Part shown: positions 1 to 8,043 of the stretch, piece after piece | How positions within the stretch are numbered: the first letter of the stretch is position 1 | How the letters are laid out: each line of letters opens with the position of its first letter | NCBI GenBank assembly: GCA_013141385.1 | Contig: JABFRB010000041.1 | Span: forward strand, 1-64,000 | Direction: 5' to 3' | DNA length: 64,000 nucleotides | Origin: Bacteroidales bacterium | Lineage (GTDB): Bacteria; Bacteroidota; Bacteroidia; Bacteroidales; Tenuifilaceae | Made by a program: the position numbers and the translations under genes | The notes under the pieces: generated by a model | Databases searched by the model: none | The model's input: only the letters and a program-made list of their open reading frames with translations | What the model was told of the DNA's origin: nothing

Positions 1-233
1 AGATTAATCGCTTAAGATAATGATTTCCAGGGTTTTAAACAAATATTTCTGATGTTATTTTATTGATTTTCAAATATTTAACTAAATTATTAGTAAAGTA
101 GTTTCAACCCTTAATTCGCATTAACAAGTAACTCCAAGTTAATAAGTTGATAACTTCAATAAAACGCATAGAGAAGCATCTAACTAACCTCCAAAAAATA
201 ATCATTACCTTTCGGATGTAATAAAACATAAAT

Positions 234-938
234 ATGCAAACCGATAACCGTCCCAATTCCGAAGTATTCATTGATCTTTTTACCGAGATCGAGCAAAAAC
301 TCAAGGAGATATGTGGGGATACATATCATTCAAATTTTTCGGAATTGCTGCGCAAAGCCCGTAATATCAACCCTATTTTACATCAATATGCAAATGATCT
401 CAGGGAATACGCTCAGCTTAGGAATGCCATAATCCATACCCGCCGCGAGAACTTCATTATTGCTGAACCTCATAACGATGTTATCACTGAAATAAGGCAT
501 ATTCGCAATTTGCTATATAATCCCCCAAGGGTATCGAAGGTGATGAAGGATAAACCATTCTTTGCCACCCCAAAAACACCTATTATGGAGATGCTTGAAA
601 CTTTTGCAAACAAAGGATTCATGCGTTGCCCCGTGGTTGATAAGGATAAAATTATTTGCTTAATAACGGCAAAAACCCTTGCTCGTTGGATAATCACCAA
701 GCCAACAGATTTTCAGAATGCCACGCTCGAAGTGGTTATCCCATTTGCAGATCCAAATGACTTTATTATTGTTAGTGAGAATGCCGATATTGTATCGCTA
801 ATTGGACAGTTTAAGAATTCCATTAAAAAGGGGAATTACCTTCAAGCCGTTTTGATTACCCGTAATGGTCAACCTAATAGCCCATTAACTGGGATAATTA
901 CGCCAAGTGATTTACCGAGTTTAATGGAGATGGTATGA
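234..938 (+). CDS. HEPN-like N-terminal plus CBS-domain protein
   Basis: The 234-residue protein has two parts. Residues 1-95 are helical and contain LRNAIIH at 62-68. R63 and H68 fit the Rx4H signature of HEPN domains, many of which are RNases or nucleotidyltransferase partners. Residues ~100-234 look like a CBS pair (for example GFMRCPVVDKDKIICLITAK), a module that binds adenine nucleotides and regulates attached domains. No signal peptide or membrane segment is visible, so it is probably cytosolic. It stands alone: the next gene starts 99 bp downstream and is a glycosyltransferase. The reading of a ligand-gated RNase is inference; the HEPN motif could be chance, as Rx4H is short. The CBS assignment is the firmer part. 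Confidence 0.6.
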   Translation: MQTDNRPNSEVFIDLFTEIEQKLKEICGDTYHSNFSELLRKARNINPILHQYANDLREYAQLRNAIIHTRRENFIIAEPHNDVITEIRHIRNLLYNPPRVSKVMKDKPFFATPKTPIMEMLETFANKGFMRCPVVDKDKIICLITAKTLARWIITKPTDFQNATLEVVIPFADPNDFIIVSENADIVSLIGQFKNSIKKGNYLQAVLITRNGQPNSPLTGIITPSDLPSLMEMV

Positions 939-1000
939 GAAAGTGGAAAGTTGAAAGTGAAAAGTTAAAAGTGAGAAGGAAGATAGAGACATGGCAACTT
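939..1000 (+). repeat. AAAGT-rich degenerate short repeat
   Basis: After the CBS gene the sequence runs through GAAAGTGGAAAGTTGAAAGT and further AAAAGTT/AAAAGTG units. A copy in the opposite orientation (CACTTTTAACTTATCACTTT) lies at 5869-5895. It is a low-complexity intergenic repeat of unknown role. Confidence 0.4.
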
Positions 1001-1037
1001 AAAAATCTAATAGTCTAATTTTAATACCAAAAACTTA

Positions 1038-2036
1038 GTGAAATCAATGCAACCCATATACTTTTCTATAATTGTTCCAACATTTAACCGACCCGATGAG
1101 GTTGATGAACTGATGGCAAGTTTAACCCATCAATCTTACCGAGAATTTGAATTAATCCTAGCAGATGGAACGCCCGATGAATCATTGGTTAAGATTATTG
1201 ATAAGTACAGATCTGGGTTAACCATCCAGCATTTACATAGACCGTATTTAGGCATTAGCGATTCAAGGAATCTTGGTTGTCAACATGCAAAGGGACAATA
1301 TTTCATTTTCTTGGATTCTGATTGTGTTCTTCCAGAAAACTATCTTCAAAATGTTTTAAAAGGGTTGACTGACAATGGGTTTGATGCTTTCGGAGGTCCC
1401 GATGCTGCTAATGAATCGTTTACCCCTCTCCAAAAAGCTATTAGCTATTCCATGACCTCAATTTTAACAACTGGAGGTATCAGAGGCAAGAAAAAACACG
1501 TTGGACAATTCCATCCTCGTGGGTTTAATATGGGCATTTCGAGGGAGGTTTTCGAAAAAACGAATGGTTACTCATCCCTTAAGTGTGCCGAAGATATTGA
1601 ATTTAGCATCCGTATAATAAATCTCGGCTTCAAAACGGGATTAATCCTCGAAGCCTACGTTTACCATAAACGGAGAACAACTTTTAAAGCATTCTTCAAA
1701 CAGGTTTATAGATTTGGTGCTGCTCGAATAAATATTTATAAGTTGTATTCAAACGAACTTAAAATTACCCACTTTTTCCCAGCAGCATTCTTAATAGCAT
1801 TCCTCCTTCTGTTGCTAATACCTATAGTGAGTAAAACACTGTTTTTAGTAGGATTGGCTCTATTTATATTATACTTCTTACTAATTTTTGTTGGGTCAAC
1901 TATAAAAAACAAAAGCCCGAAAGTTGGGCTACTATCAATCTTTGCTGTCATTACACAGTTTAGCGGTTATGGAAGTGGATTTATTGCAAACTTTGTACAA
2001 CTATTGGTTCTCAAAAGAGAAAAATCATTGGTGTAA
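1038..2036 (+). CDS. family 2 glycosyltransferase, membrane-anchored
   Basis: A GT-A fold glycosyltransferase of 332 residues. The N-terminus reads FSIIVPTFNRPDEV, typical of GT2 nucleotide-sugar binding, and the metal-binding motif DSD is at 93-95 (FLDSDC). About residues 255-310 form two hydrophobic segments, so the enzyme should sit on the inner membrane with a cytosolic catalytic domain. It probably transfers a sugar to a lipid-linked or surface polysaccharide. The GDP-heptose genes lie immediately after it on the opposite strand, so a role in surface glycan assembly is plausible but inferred. The donor and acceptor cannot be read. ATG at 1038 was kept; ATG at 1047 (MQPIYF) would also work. 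Confidence 0.85.
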   Translation: MKSMQPIYFSIIVPTFNRPDEVDELMASLTHQSYREFELILADGTPDESLVKIIDKYRSGLTIQHLHRPYLGISDSRNLGCQHAKGQYFIFLDSDCVLPENYLQNVLKGLTDNGFDAFGGPDAANESFTPLQKAISYSMTSILTTGGIRGKKKHVGQFHPRGFNMGISREVFEKTNGYSSLKCAEDIEFSIRIINLGFKTGLILEAYVYHKRRTTFKAFFKQVYRFGAARINIYKLYSNELKITHFFPAAFLIAFLLLLLIPIVSKTLFLVGLALFILYFLLIFVGSTIKNKSPKVGLLSIFAVITQFSGYGSGFIANFVQLLVLKREKSLV

Positions 2037-2127
2037 TTTGAAAAGAAGTTAATCAGAAGTTAAGGAATTTGGAATAATATACTTCACCAAATGCTATACA
2101 CTTAATACTAAACACCATACACTCCTC

Positions 2128-2745
2128 TCAACACTCCTTCATCCTCTCATCATATTTACTTCCCACGCTTGTGTGACTAGTATTAATTTTCTGTATCAGA
2201 TTTTGTTTAATGGCATGGAAGCACAATAGGTGTAAATCCTCAGTCATTTCCATATCGTTTACAGGAATGTGAACGCATACATCAGCAATGACTTTTGCTT
2301 TACCTCCAGAAAAGCCAACAAAAGCGATTGTCTCAACCTTTTTTTCCTTTGCAAGATTTAAAGCCTTAAGTACATTTTCAGAGTTTCCACTACCTGAAAT
2401 TCCAATTACCAAATCGCCAGATTTAATGAAGTTCTTAAGCTGCTCAACAAAAATATCATCATAGGAGATATCGTTGGCAATAGCCATTAATCCGGGGATA
2501 TTATCGCTTAGGCAGATAATTCTCAATCGCTTCTCCATTCCAAAGGTTATACCTTTTAAATAATCTCCTGCAACATGCGAAGCGGTAGCAGAACTACCAC
2601 CATTTCCAAAGATATAGATCATTCCACCACGATTATAGCAATCGGTTATAGACTGAACAACGGCTTCAAGCTCCGAAATATTGATTTTAGTAAGCGTATC
2701 GCTCACCTGATTGAAATACCCTTTATAATGATTATGCCCACTCAT
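2128..2745 (-). CDS. gmhA: D-sedoheptulose 7-phosphate isomerase, SIS domain
   Basis: A single SIS domain of about 205 residues with the phosphosugar-binding loop FGNGGSSATASHVAGD and a second loop GISGSGNSENVLKAL, both characteristic of GmhA. It converts sedoheptulose 7-phosphate to D-glycero-D-manno-heptose 7-phosphate, the first step of heptose nucleotide synthesis. The start chosen is the ATG at 2745 (MSGHNH). An in-frame TTG lies six bases upstream at 2751. Either way it overlaps the stop of the upstream kinase gene by 14-20 nt, indicating translational coupling in the order hddA-gmhA. Metal-ligand candidates (H near ASHVAGD, and HLLCFHAI late) are present. The 20 or so C-terminal residues are poorly conserved in character. 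Confidence 0.9.
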   Translation of the reverse strand: MSGHNHYKGYFNQVSDTLTKINISELEAVVQSITDCYNRGGMIYIFGNGGSSATASHVAGDYLKGITFGMEKRLRIICLSDNIPGLMAIANDISYDDIFVEQLKNFIKSGDLVIGISGSGNSENVLKALNLAKEKKVETIAFVGFSGGKAKVIADVCVHIPVNDMEMTEDLHLLCFHAIKQNLIQKINTSHTSVGSKYDERMKEC

Positions 2746-3718
2746 CGCCAAAATAAATTAATTTAGTTCCTTCGTTATCAAATTTAAAATCGAAATGCCT
2801 TGCTGGCATAGCGCTAATCAGCTTTTGCTGCAATTCCTTTGGACAGTAAAAAAGGATAAATCCTCCACCACCAGCTCCTAGTAATTTTCCACCAATAGCA
2901 CCATTCTTTAAACCCAACTGGTAAAGATCTTCGATATGATTGTTGCTGATTTTTGATGCCAAACGCTGCTTTAACAACCAGTTCTGGTTAAGTAACAATC
3001 CAAACTCATCTAATGTTCCCTTATAAAGAACATCTTTTAGAACATCAACCAGCGCAACCATATCCTTTAGCACTGCAAATTTTTCGGCATTTCCAATATT
3101 ATTCTTTTGCTCCACAAGAATCTCTGAAGCTTTCCTTTCGTTCCCAATATAAAAAAGTACAAGGTTTTCCTCAAGCTGATTGTAAACATCCTGCTTAAGA
3201 TAAAGTGGTTCAACAGTAACTGTTTCATTTGCATTGAACCGAAAAATATTCAACCCGCCAAAAGCCGCTGCGTACTGATCCTGTTTCCCAATTGGTTCCT
3301 TAAGAATATCTATCTCCATTCGACAAGCTTCTTCGGCAAGCATCTCCTTTGAGGAGTATTGTCTTTTTATTGCATTTAAATTATGAAGCAAACCAACGGT
3401 AAATGCAGATGAAGAGCCCATGCCTGTACCAGCAGGAATATCGGCAATTGAGCTAACCTCAACACCACCCCTGATGTTTGCCATCCTCAGAGCTTCGCGG
3501 ATTATCTCATGCTTAAGATCTTCGATATTCTGAACCGTTTCAGTTTGAGAATATTTTGCACGTATCTTGTCCTCCTCAAAGTATTTATGAGAGGAGATGT
3601 ACATATATTTATTAATTGAGGTGCTGAGCACCGCACCCTGACTTTTTGAGTAAAAATCTCTAAGATCAGAGCCTCCTCCAACAAAACTAATTCTGAAAGG
3701 TGTACGGGTGATTATCAT
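2732..3718 (-). CDS. hddA: D-glycero-alpha-D-manno-heptose 7-phosphate kinase, GHMP family
   Basis: A 328-residue GHMP kinase. It begins RTPFRISFVGGGSDLRDFY, the form typical of HddA, and has the ATP loop IPAGTGMGSSSAF and the C-terminal glycine motif KLLGAGGGGF. HddA phosphorylates heptose 7-phosphate to the 1,7-bisphosphate of the alpha anomer, which commits the pathway to GDP-heptose rather than ADP-heptose. It is followed directly by gmhA (overlap) and preceded by the fused hddC-gmhB gene, 164 bp away on the same strand, so all enzymes for GDP-heptose are together. The product is cytosolic. The GHMP family is certain; the substrate rests on motif style and neighbours. Confidence 0.88.
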   Translation of the reverse strand: MIITRTPFRISFVGGGSDLRDFYSKSQGAVLSTSINKYMYISSHKYFEEDKIRAKYSQTETVQNIEDLKHEIIREALRMANIRGGVEVSSIADIPAGTGMGSSSAFTVGLLHNLNAIKRQYSSKEMLAEEACRMEIDILKEPIGKQDQYAAAFGGLNIFRFNANETVTVEPLYLKQDVYNQLEENLVLFYIGNERKASEILVEQKNNIGNAEKFAVLKDMVALVDVLKDVLYKGTLDEFGLLLNQNWLLKQRLASKISNNHIEDLYQLGLKNGAIGGKLLGAGGGGFILFYCPKELQQKLISAMPARHFDFKFDNEGTKLIYFGDEWA

Positions 3719-3736
3719 TGAATTTTTATTGTTTTA

Positions 3737-3881
3737 TTTAACCGCTAAGGACGCAAAGTTTACGCAAAGATTGCAAAGAATAATTCAAATCGCCTTATCT
3801 GTTATAATTTATCAACAACCCATTTAATCCCATTTTTTAGTAAAGAATATTAAAGTTTTTGTGCACTCTGCGCGGTTAATA
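3737..3881. repeat. imperfect inverted-repeat element with GCAAAG repeats
   Basis: The left end reads TTTAACCGCTAAGGACGCAA and continues as ACGCAAAG units spaced 11 nt apart. The right end, read on the minus strand, is ATTAACCGCGCAGAGTGCAC, a similar sequence in inverted orientation. It occupies nearly all of the gap between hddA and the fusion gene. It resembles a small palindromic (MITE-like) intergenic element, but only one copy is present here, so mobility is inference. Confidence 0.4.
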
Positions 3882-3882
3882 A

Positions 3883-5751
3883 CTAAACCACTATGTCCCC
3901 AAAATCAATATCCTTATCAATTAACCGATACTCATCCAATAACCTTGAATTGTATAAGTTGTAAATCTCATTATCGGCCTTACCTCTCCATCGGTAATAA
4001 TCAAAAACTCGCTGTTTATGAAATGCAGGTTCAATATTAACGAATATTTTCAAATGCGACAATTCCCTGATCTCCGCCATGGAAAGTGCAACAACGCCAT
4101 CAATTATAATTACATCGCAACCAGTAGGATCATAAGCAATGCTCTCTTTTTCAATTAATGGATTGAAAGAGTAGCCAGGTGCAGAAACTCTTTTCCCCTC
4201 TATGATTTTAATTAAATCTTTAGTGAGTAATGGTAGCTGAAATCTATCGAAAACATTCTTTGCATTTAGCCTATCCGATTCTGCTAACAGCCAATTATCC
4301 AATTCAACTCGAAGAACCTTCCTTCCTTTCGACTCAAAATTTAAAGCAAGAAATTTGCTAATTACACTCTTCCCTGTTCTTGATCGACCTCCAATAGCAA
4401 TAATCATTGGAACTCGTTCATTCTCGCTTAACTTCAACTCGACCCTTGTAAGTAAATCCTTATAGGGCTTATCAATGATAAATGAAACTGCTTCTGTTAA
4501 ATCCTCAAACCAGAAATCGGGTTTTGCCTTGGTGGTATAATTGCTTCGCCCAGATCTAACAGCAATAGTTGTACACCCTGCCGCTTGACCAGCTTTGATA
4601 TCCCTTTCGGAATCGCCAATTAACCAAGATTCTTTAAGGTTGATATTAAACTCCTTTGTTGCATCAAGCAACATCCCCGGTTTTGGTTTACGGCATTCAC
4701 AGTTAATCTTATACAGTTTATTCTCCTCAGGAAAGCCTCCCTCTGGATGATGAGGACAATAGTAAATTCTATTGAGATATGCTCCCTCCTCCCCCAATAA
4801 CGCCTCCAATTTATTATGAATTATCTGTAGCTCATCAATCGAACACAAATTTCTAGCAATAACGCTTTGATTTGTAACAACAACCGAAAGGTATTCCGAT
4901 TGATTTATCCTTTTAATGGCTGTTGGAACAAAATCAAAGAGATTTAAATCCTCGTGGCGAGAAATTAGATCGGTATCCTCATTCAAAACCCCATCACGAT
5001 CAAGGAATATACAAGCACGCTGGTATTTATAGTTTGAACGCTCAATCCTGCCCGATTGAAAATCATTACAAACATGTTCCAGACGGGTAGGCGTTCCCAT
5101 ATCTTTCAAATATTCAGCAGTATTGTAGCCAAATATGCTTATTTTCTTATATATAGATGGGAATATATCATGACCAAAATCAGCCTTTTTACCTCGTTTA
5201 ATAAACCTCAAAATTGATGGGTTCATAACATATAACCCAGCATTTACAAGATTTCGGTAGTACGCACCTTCTTTATGTGGTTTTGAATGGAATGCTACGA
5301 CTCTACCATTATCATCAATATCAACCAAATCGCTATCCTGTGGGTGATCGTTTGGATGAACAACGAGGGTACATTCGCTCATTTTTGTTTTATGAAACGA
5401 GAACAAACGATTTAAATCCATATTAACCATCACATCCCCGTAAAGCAGAAAAAAATCTTCGCCAAGATTCTCCTCCAAATCCTTCAACCCACCAGCCGTA
5501 CCAAGAGGTTCATTTTCATTGTGATATGTGATTGAAACGCCAAAATCCTTTCCATCACCAAAATGTTGGATTATTGTATCGCTCAAATGATTTACAAGCA
5601 TGGTAATGGTAGTAACTCCATAACTTTTAAAAAGTTCGACCTGATGTTGAAGTACAGGTTTTCCCCCAATATGAATCATTGGTTTGGGAATTAATTGGGT
5701 TTTTTCACCCAAACGAGTACCTTTTCCTCCGGCTAGGATAAACGCTTTCAT
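3883..5751 (-). CDS. fused heptose-1-P guanylyltransferase / heptose bisphosphatase / P-loop kinase
   Basis: A 622-residue, three-domain protein. Residues 1-235 are a nucleotidyltransferase (FILAGGKGTRLGEKT at 4-18, metal-binding GD at 105-106), matching HddC, which makes GDP-heptose from heptose 1-phosphate and GTP. Residues 245-425 are a HAD-IIIA phosphatase of the GmhB type: DRDGVLN at 251-257, a Cys/His zinc cluster CPHHPEGG...CECRKPKP at 332-357 and GDSERDI at 379-385; it removes the 7-phosphate from heptose 1,7-bisphosphate. Residues 447-622 are a uridine kinase-like P-loop domain with Walker A GGRSRTGKS at 454-462 and IIIDGVVAL as the likely Walker B. The third domain's substrate is unknown. 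With gmhA and hddA this completes a GDP-D-glycero-D-manno-heptose pathway. Confidence 0.88.
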   Translation of the reverse strand: MKAFILAGGKGTRLGEKTQLIPKPMIHIGGKPVLQHQVELFKSYGVTTITMLVNHLSDTIIQHFGDGKDFGVSITYHNENEPLGTAGGLKDLEENLGEDFFLLYGDVMVNMDLNRLFSFHKTKMSECTLVVHPNDHPQDSDLVDIDDNGRVVAFHSKPHKEGAYYRNLVNAGLYVMNPSILRFIKRGKKADFGHDIFPSIYKKISIFGYNTAEYLKDMGTPTRLEHVCNDFQSGRIERSNYKYQRACIFLDRDGVLNEDTDLISRHEDLNLFDFVPTAIKRINQSEYLSVVVTNQSVIARNLCSIDELQIIHNKLEALLGEEGAYLNRIYYCPHHPEGGFPEENKLYKINCECRKPKPGMLLDATKEFNINLKESWLIGDSERDIKAGQAAGCTTIAVRSGRSNYTTKAKPDFWFEDLTEAVSFIIDKPYKDLLTRVELKLSENERVPMIIAIGGRSRTGKSVISKFLALNFESKGRKVLRVELDNWLLAESDRLNAKNVFDRFQLPLLTKDLIKIIEGKRVSAPGYSFNPLIEKESIAYDPTGCDVIIIDGVVALSMAEIRELSHLKIFVNIEPAFHKQRVFDYYRWRGKADNEIYNLYNSRLLDEYRLIDKDIDFGDIVV

Positions 5752-5892
5752 TCAAATAGAATAAGATGTAAAGTTAGCAAAATTCACTAATTATTGAGGG
5801 GTGTTCGTTGTTGTTCATTGTTTGTGAAAAATTGGACTATTAGTTTACTTTGTCTTCTGTCTCCTTTTCACTTTTAACTTATCACTTTTAAC

Positions 5893-6561
5893 TTACCTTA
5901 TCATCTCCAACAGCCTATTCCTATTAATGATTGATATCTCCCTCCTATTTACGGTTATTATTCCCTCATCTTGTAACTCAGCAAAAACCCTAGCCAACGA
6001 GGGGCGTGTAACTCCAAAAAGCTCTGCTAGCTCCTGATGTGATTTGGGCAGTAAAATGGTAGCCTTAGAATCGCTCTTGGTCAAACTTAACAGGTAATGC
6101 GCCACTTTCTCCTTAATCGTTTTAAATGAGAGAAACCAAAGCTTGTTCGATAGGAATTGTGCTCGATTCGAAATTGCATTTAGGTAGTTACGAAGTATTA
6201 CATCGCTCTGCTGTAGCATACGAATTACATCCGGTTTAGGTATAAAAAGGATTTTACAATCCTCTAAAGCAATCACATCAACTGGGTAACGATTCCGTTC
6301 ACCAAACAGAAAAGCGTGTGCAATGGGTTGCGGAGCAAACATCTCCTCTATTTTAAGGATTTTTCCAGAAAAATCGACCATCTCGCCTTTAACACTTCCA
6401 GCAACCACAATGCAAAGATTTTTAACCTCCTCCTCACGTTGTGCGATGGTTTGCCCTTTTGAAAATGTTTTTATGGAATGGGATATCTTACCCAGTATTG
6501 ATTCCACTTCCGAAGGATTCAACCCTCTAAAAAAAGGGGAATTTGATATTATGTCATACAT
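5893..6561 (-). CDS. Crp/Fnr-family transcriptional regulator
   Basis: A 222-residue regulator with an N-terminal cyclic-nucleotide-binding-like beta roll (about 10-125) and a C-terminal winged helix whose recognition region is SHQELAELFGVTRPSLARVF. The Cys cluster that binds Fe-S in Fnr is absent, and the canonical cAMP-binding glutamate/arginine pair is not obvious, so the ligand is unknown. The ATG at 6561 (MYDIISNSPFF) was chosen over an in-frame TTG at 6585, because the family usually begins just before the SPFF helix. It has no co-directional partner close by: the fusion gene ends its own unit, and the REP region lies upstream. Its target cannot be inferred. Confidence 0.85.
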   Translation of the reverse strand: MYDIISNSPFFRGLNPSEVESILGKISHSIKTFSKGQTIAQREEEVKNLCIVVAGSVKGEMVDFSGKILKIEEMFAPQPIAHAFLFGERNRYPVDVIALEDCKILFIPKPDVIRMLQQSDVILRNYLNAISNRAQFLSNKLWFLSFKTIKEKVAHYLLSLTKSDSKATILLPKSHQELAELFGVTRPSLARVFAELQDEGIITVNRREISIINRNRLLEMIR

Positions 6562-6730
6562 CGATTCGTACAATTTATTCAACAACCAAATCTAGCTGTT
6601 TTTTTATAATCAAGCCACTCCTCTGCTGAACAACACCACAATCCAGTTACATTCCATTTATTACTGCCATAACCTTGATTATTAGATTATAAGTATCCGC
6701 AAATATTACCACTTAAAAAACTGACCCCAT

Positions 6731-6945
6731 TGTCATTCGAAGACACTTTTGGGTCTTCTCCATAACCCTTCGGCGTACAGAGTATTCGAACAGGTTTTGT
6801 TTCTTACCTTCCAAAACCCTTCGGGGTACGCAGTACCCGAAGGCGTTTTATTCACCCACCAAACTCCAAAAGGTCTCGGAGACCCTTTTGGGTCTTCTCC
6901 ATAACCCTTCGGCGTGCAAAGCGCCCGAAGGAGTTTTATTACCTT
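6731..6945. repeat. REP-like palindrome array, left of RAYT gene
   Basis: Alternating GC-rich hairpins of two types. Type A is CCTTCGG-GTAC...GTAC-CCGAAGG: clean copy 6818-6843, variants 6768-6793 (degenerate) and 6906-6931. Type B is CCAAAAGGTCTC...GAGACC-TTTTGG: clean copy 6866-6891, a decayed copy about 6731-6757. Each hairpin is 26 nt and neighbours are separated by about 15-25 nt. Such paired REP palindromes are the expected partners of REP-associated tyrosine transposases; the transposase gene stops at 6964, directly to the right. Confidence 0.85.
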
Positions 6946-6963
6946 CCTTCCAAACCCCACTTC

Positions 6964-7578
6964 TTACTCCTCAAGTAAAGTATACTTTATTAAATCTAAA
7001 TCTTGTTGCTCTTCATGAAATGCAATAAAATTCGCCCGGCTATCAAACCATCCCAACACAGAATCACGTTTGATTTTAGTCGGTTTAACAGAGATAATTG
7101 TAAGGTAAGAACTCCATGGATAGTCTATCATACTATCTGCAAAGTCATGTTTCACAGGGTTTGAGTGAATATAGTAAATCAAACGTTTTAAATAGGTCTC
7201 GTTTGTAACCTCAATTCTTTTGAAAGGATGTTCAAACAAGCTACCATGACGATTATTCTGTTTATTGAATTCCTTTGCATATGCATTGCAAAGATGACCA
7301 AACTGATTTTCGGGCTTGGCTTTTTTAAGAGCAGTTTTCGGTTCTTTTTCTGATTTAAGAAAGTCAATATCAACTTCATCCTTAATTCTTACCAACAAAT
7401 GAAAATGATTTGGCATTAAACACCAAGCATAGGTTTCTGCAACCGAACTAATATACTTATCATAAAGAGAAAGGAAATGGTAATAATTTTGGGCAGTCAA
7501 AAATAGATTTTCACCATTATTACCTCTATTGTAAATGTGATAATACTTTCCAAATTCAATAGGCGGTTGATGTTTCAT
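6964..7578 (-). CDS. REP-associated tyrosine transposase (RAYT), Y1/HUH family
   Basis: A 204-residue IS200/IS605-related Y1 transposase. The start reads GKYYHIYNRGNNGENLF, the HUH motif is MPNHFHLLV, and the later YYIHSNPVKHDF carries the candidate nucleophilic tyrosine and the typical NPV signature. RAYTs nick and rejoin single-stranded DNA at REP palindromes. The protein looks intact. It sits between two arrays of two-type palindromes (6731-6945 and 7641-7812), the arrangement seen for RAYT/REPIN systems, in which the transposase is usually domesticated and immobile while the REPs spread in the genome. No terminal ends of a conventional IS were found. Confidence 0.9.
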   Translation of the reverse strand: MKHQPPIEFGKYYHIYNRGNNGENLFLTAQNYYHFLSLYDKYISSVAETYAWCLMPNHFHLLVRIKDEVDIDFLKSEKEPKTALKKAKPENQFGHLCNAYAKEFNKQNNRHGSLFEHPFKRIEVTNETYLKRLIYYIHSNPVKHDFADSMIDYPWSSYLTIISVKPTKIKRDSVLGWFDSRANFIAFHEEQQDLDLIKYTLLEE

Positions 7579-7640
7579 TTTTCTTTTAAAATTAAAACTT
7601 TCTTTCTAAATATTTAATACACGAAGAAGTTTTACACCCA

Positions 7641-7812
7641 AAACCCTTCGGAGTACGCAGTACCCGAAGGCGTTTTATTCACCCACCAAACTCCAAAAGG
7701 TCTCGAAGACGCTTTTGGGTTTTCCCCATAACCCTTCGGCGTACGCAGTACCTGAAGGAGTTTTGCCTCCCACCTACCAAACTCCAAAAGGTTATTCAGA
7801 CGCTTTTGGGTT
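7641..7812. repeat. REP-like palindrome array, right of RAYT gene
   Basis: Four hairpins in strict A-B-A-B order: type A 7645-7670, type B 7693-7718, type A 7733-7758 (one arm changed to CCTGAAGG), type B 7784-7809 (loop diverged). The spacers ACCCACCAAACT and CCCCATAA recur in the left array, so the two arrays are copies of the same composite element on both sides of the transposase gene. Confidence 0.85.
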
Positions 7813-7982
7813 TCTGCAATACCACTTTACAACACTAGTAGTTTTTTCCAATATCCCTCCCTTTATTTTATTTTTTTGCTGATTTATAATATCTTGCTAC
7901 CCTGTTCATAATTATTCAGAAAACAACTTTAAATCATTAAAAATTTAACTCTATCTTAACGCCCCATATTCTATCTACCTAT

Positions 7983-7990
7983 TAACTTTG
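7983..7990 (+). promoter_or_regulatory. candidate -7 promoter box (TAACTTTG)
   Basis: TAACTTTG is an exact match to the Bacteroidota -7 consensus TAnnTTTG and lies 53 bp before the large secreted protein gene. No clear -33 TTTG is present at the usual distance. Confidence 0.45.
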
Positions 7991-8043
7991 TGCTCTAAAA
8001 AAACTTAAATAATTAACTAGTAACCAAAATATTAACTAAAACA

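Noticed and set aside
1736-1951. Minus-strand frame inside the glycosyltransferase gene
   Set aside because: Shadow of the membrane-helix codons of the plus-strand gene.
6733-6960. 75-residue open frame on the minus strand rich in PKGYGEDPK and PFG repeats
   Set aside because: It is a translation of the REP-like palindrome array; repeats in the protein mirror the hairpins and there is no independent sign of coding.
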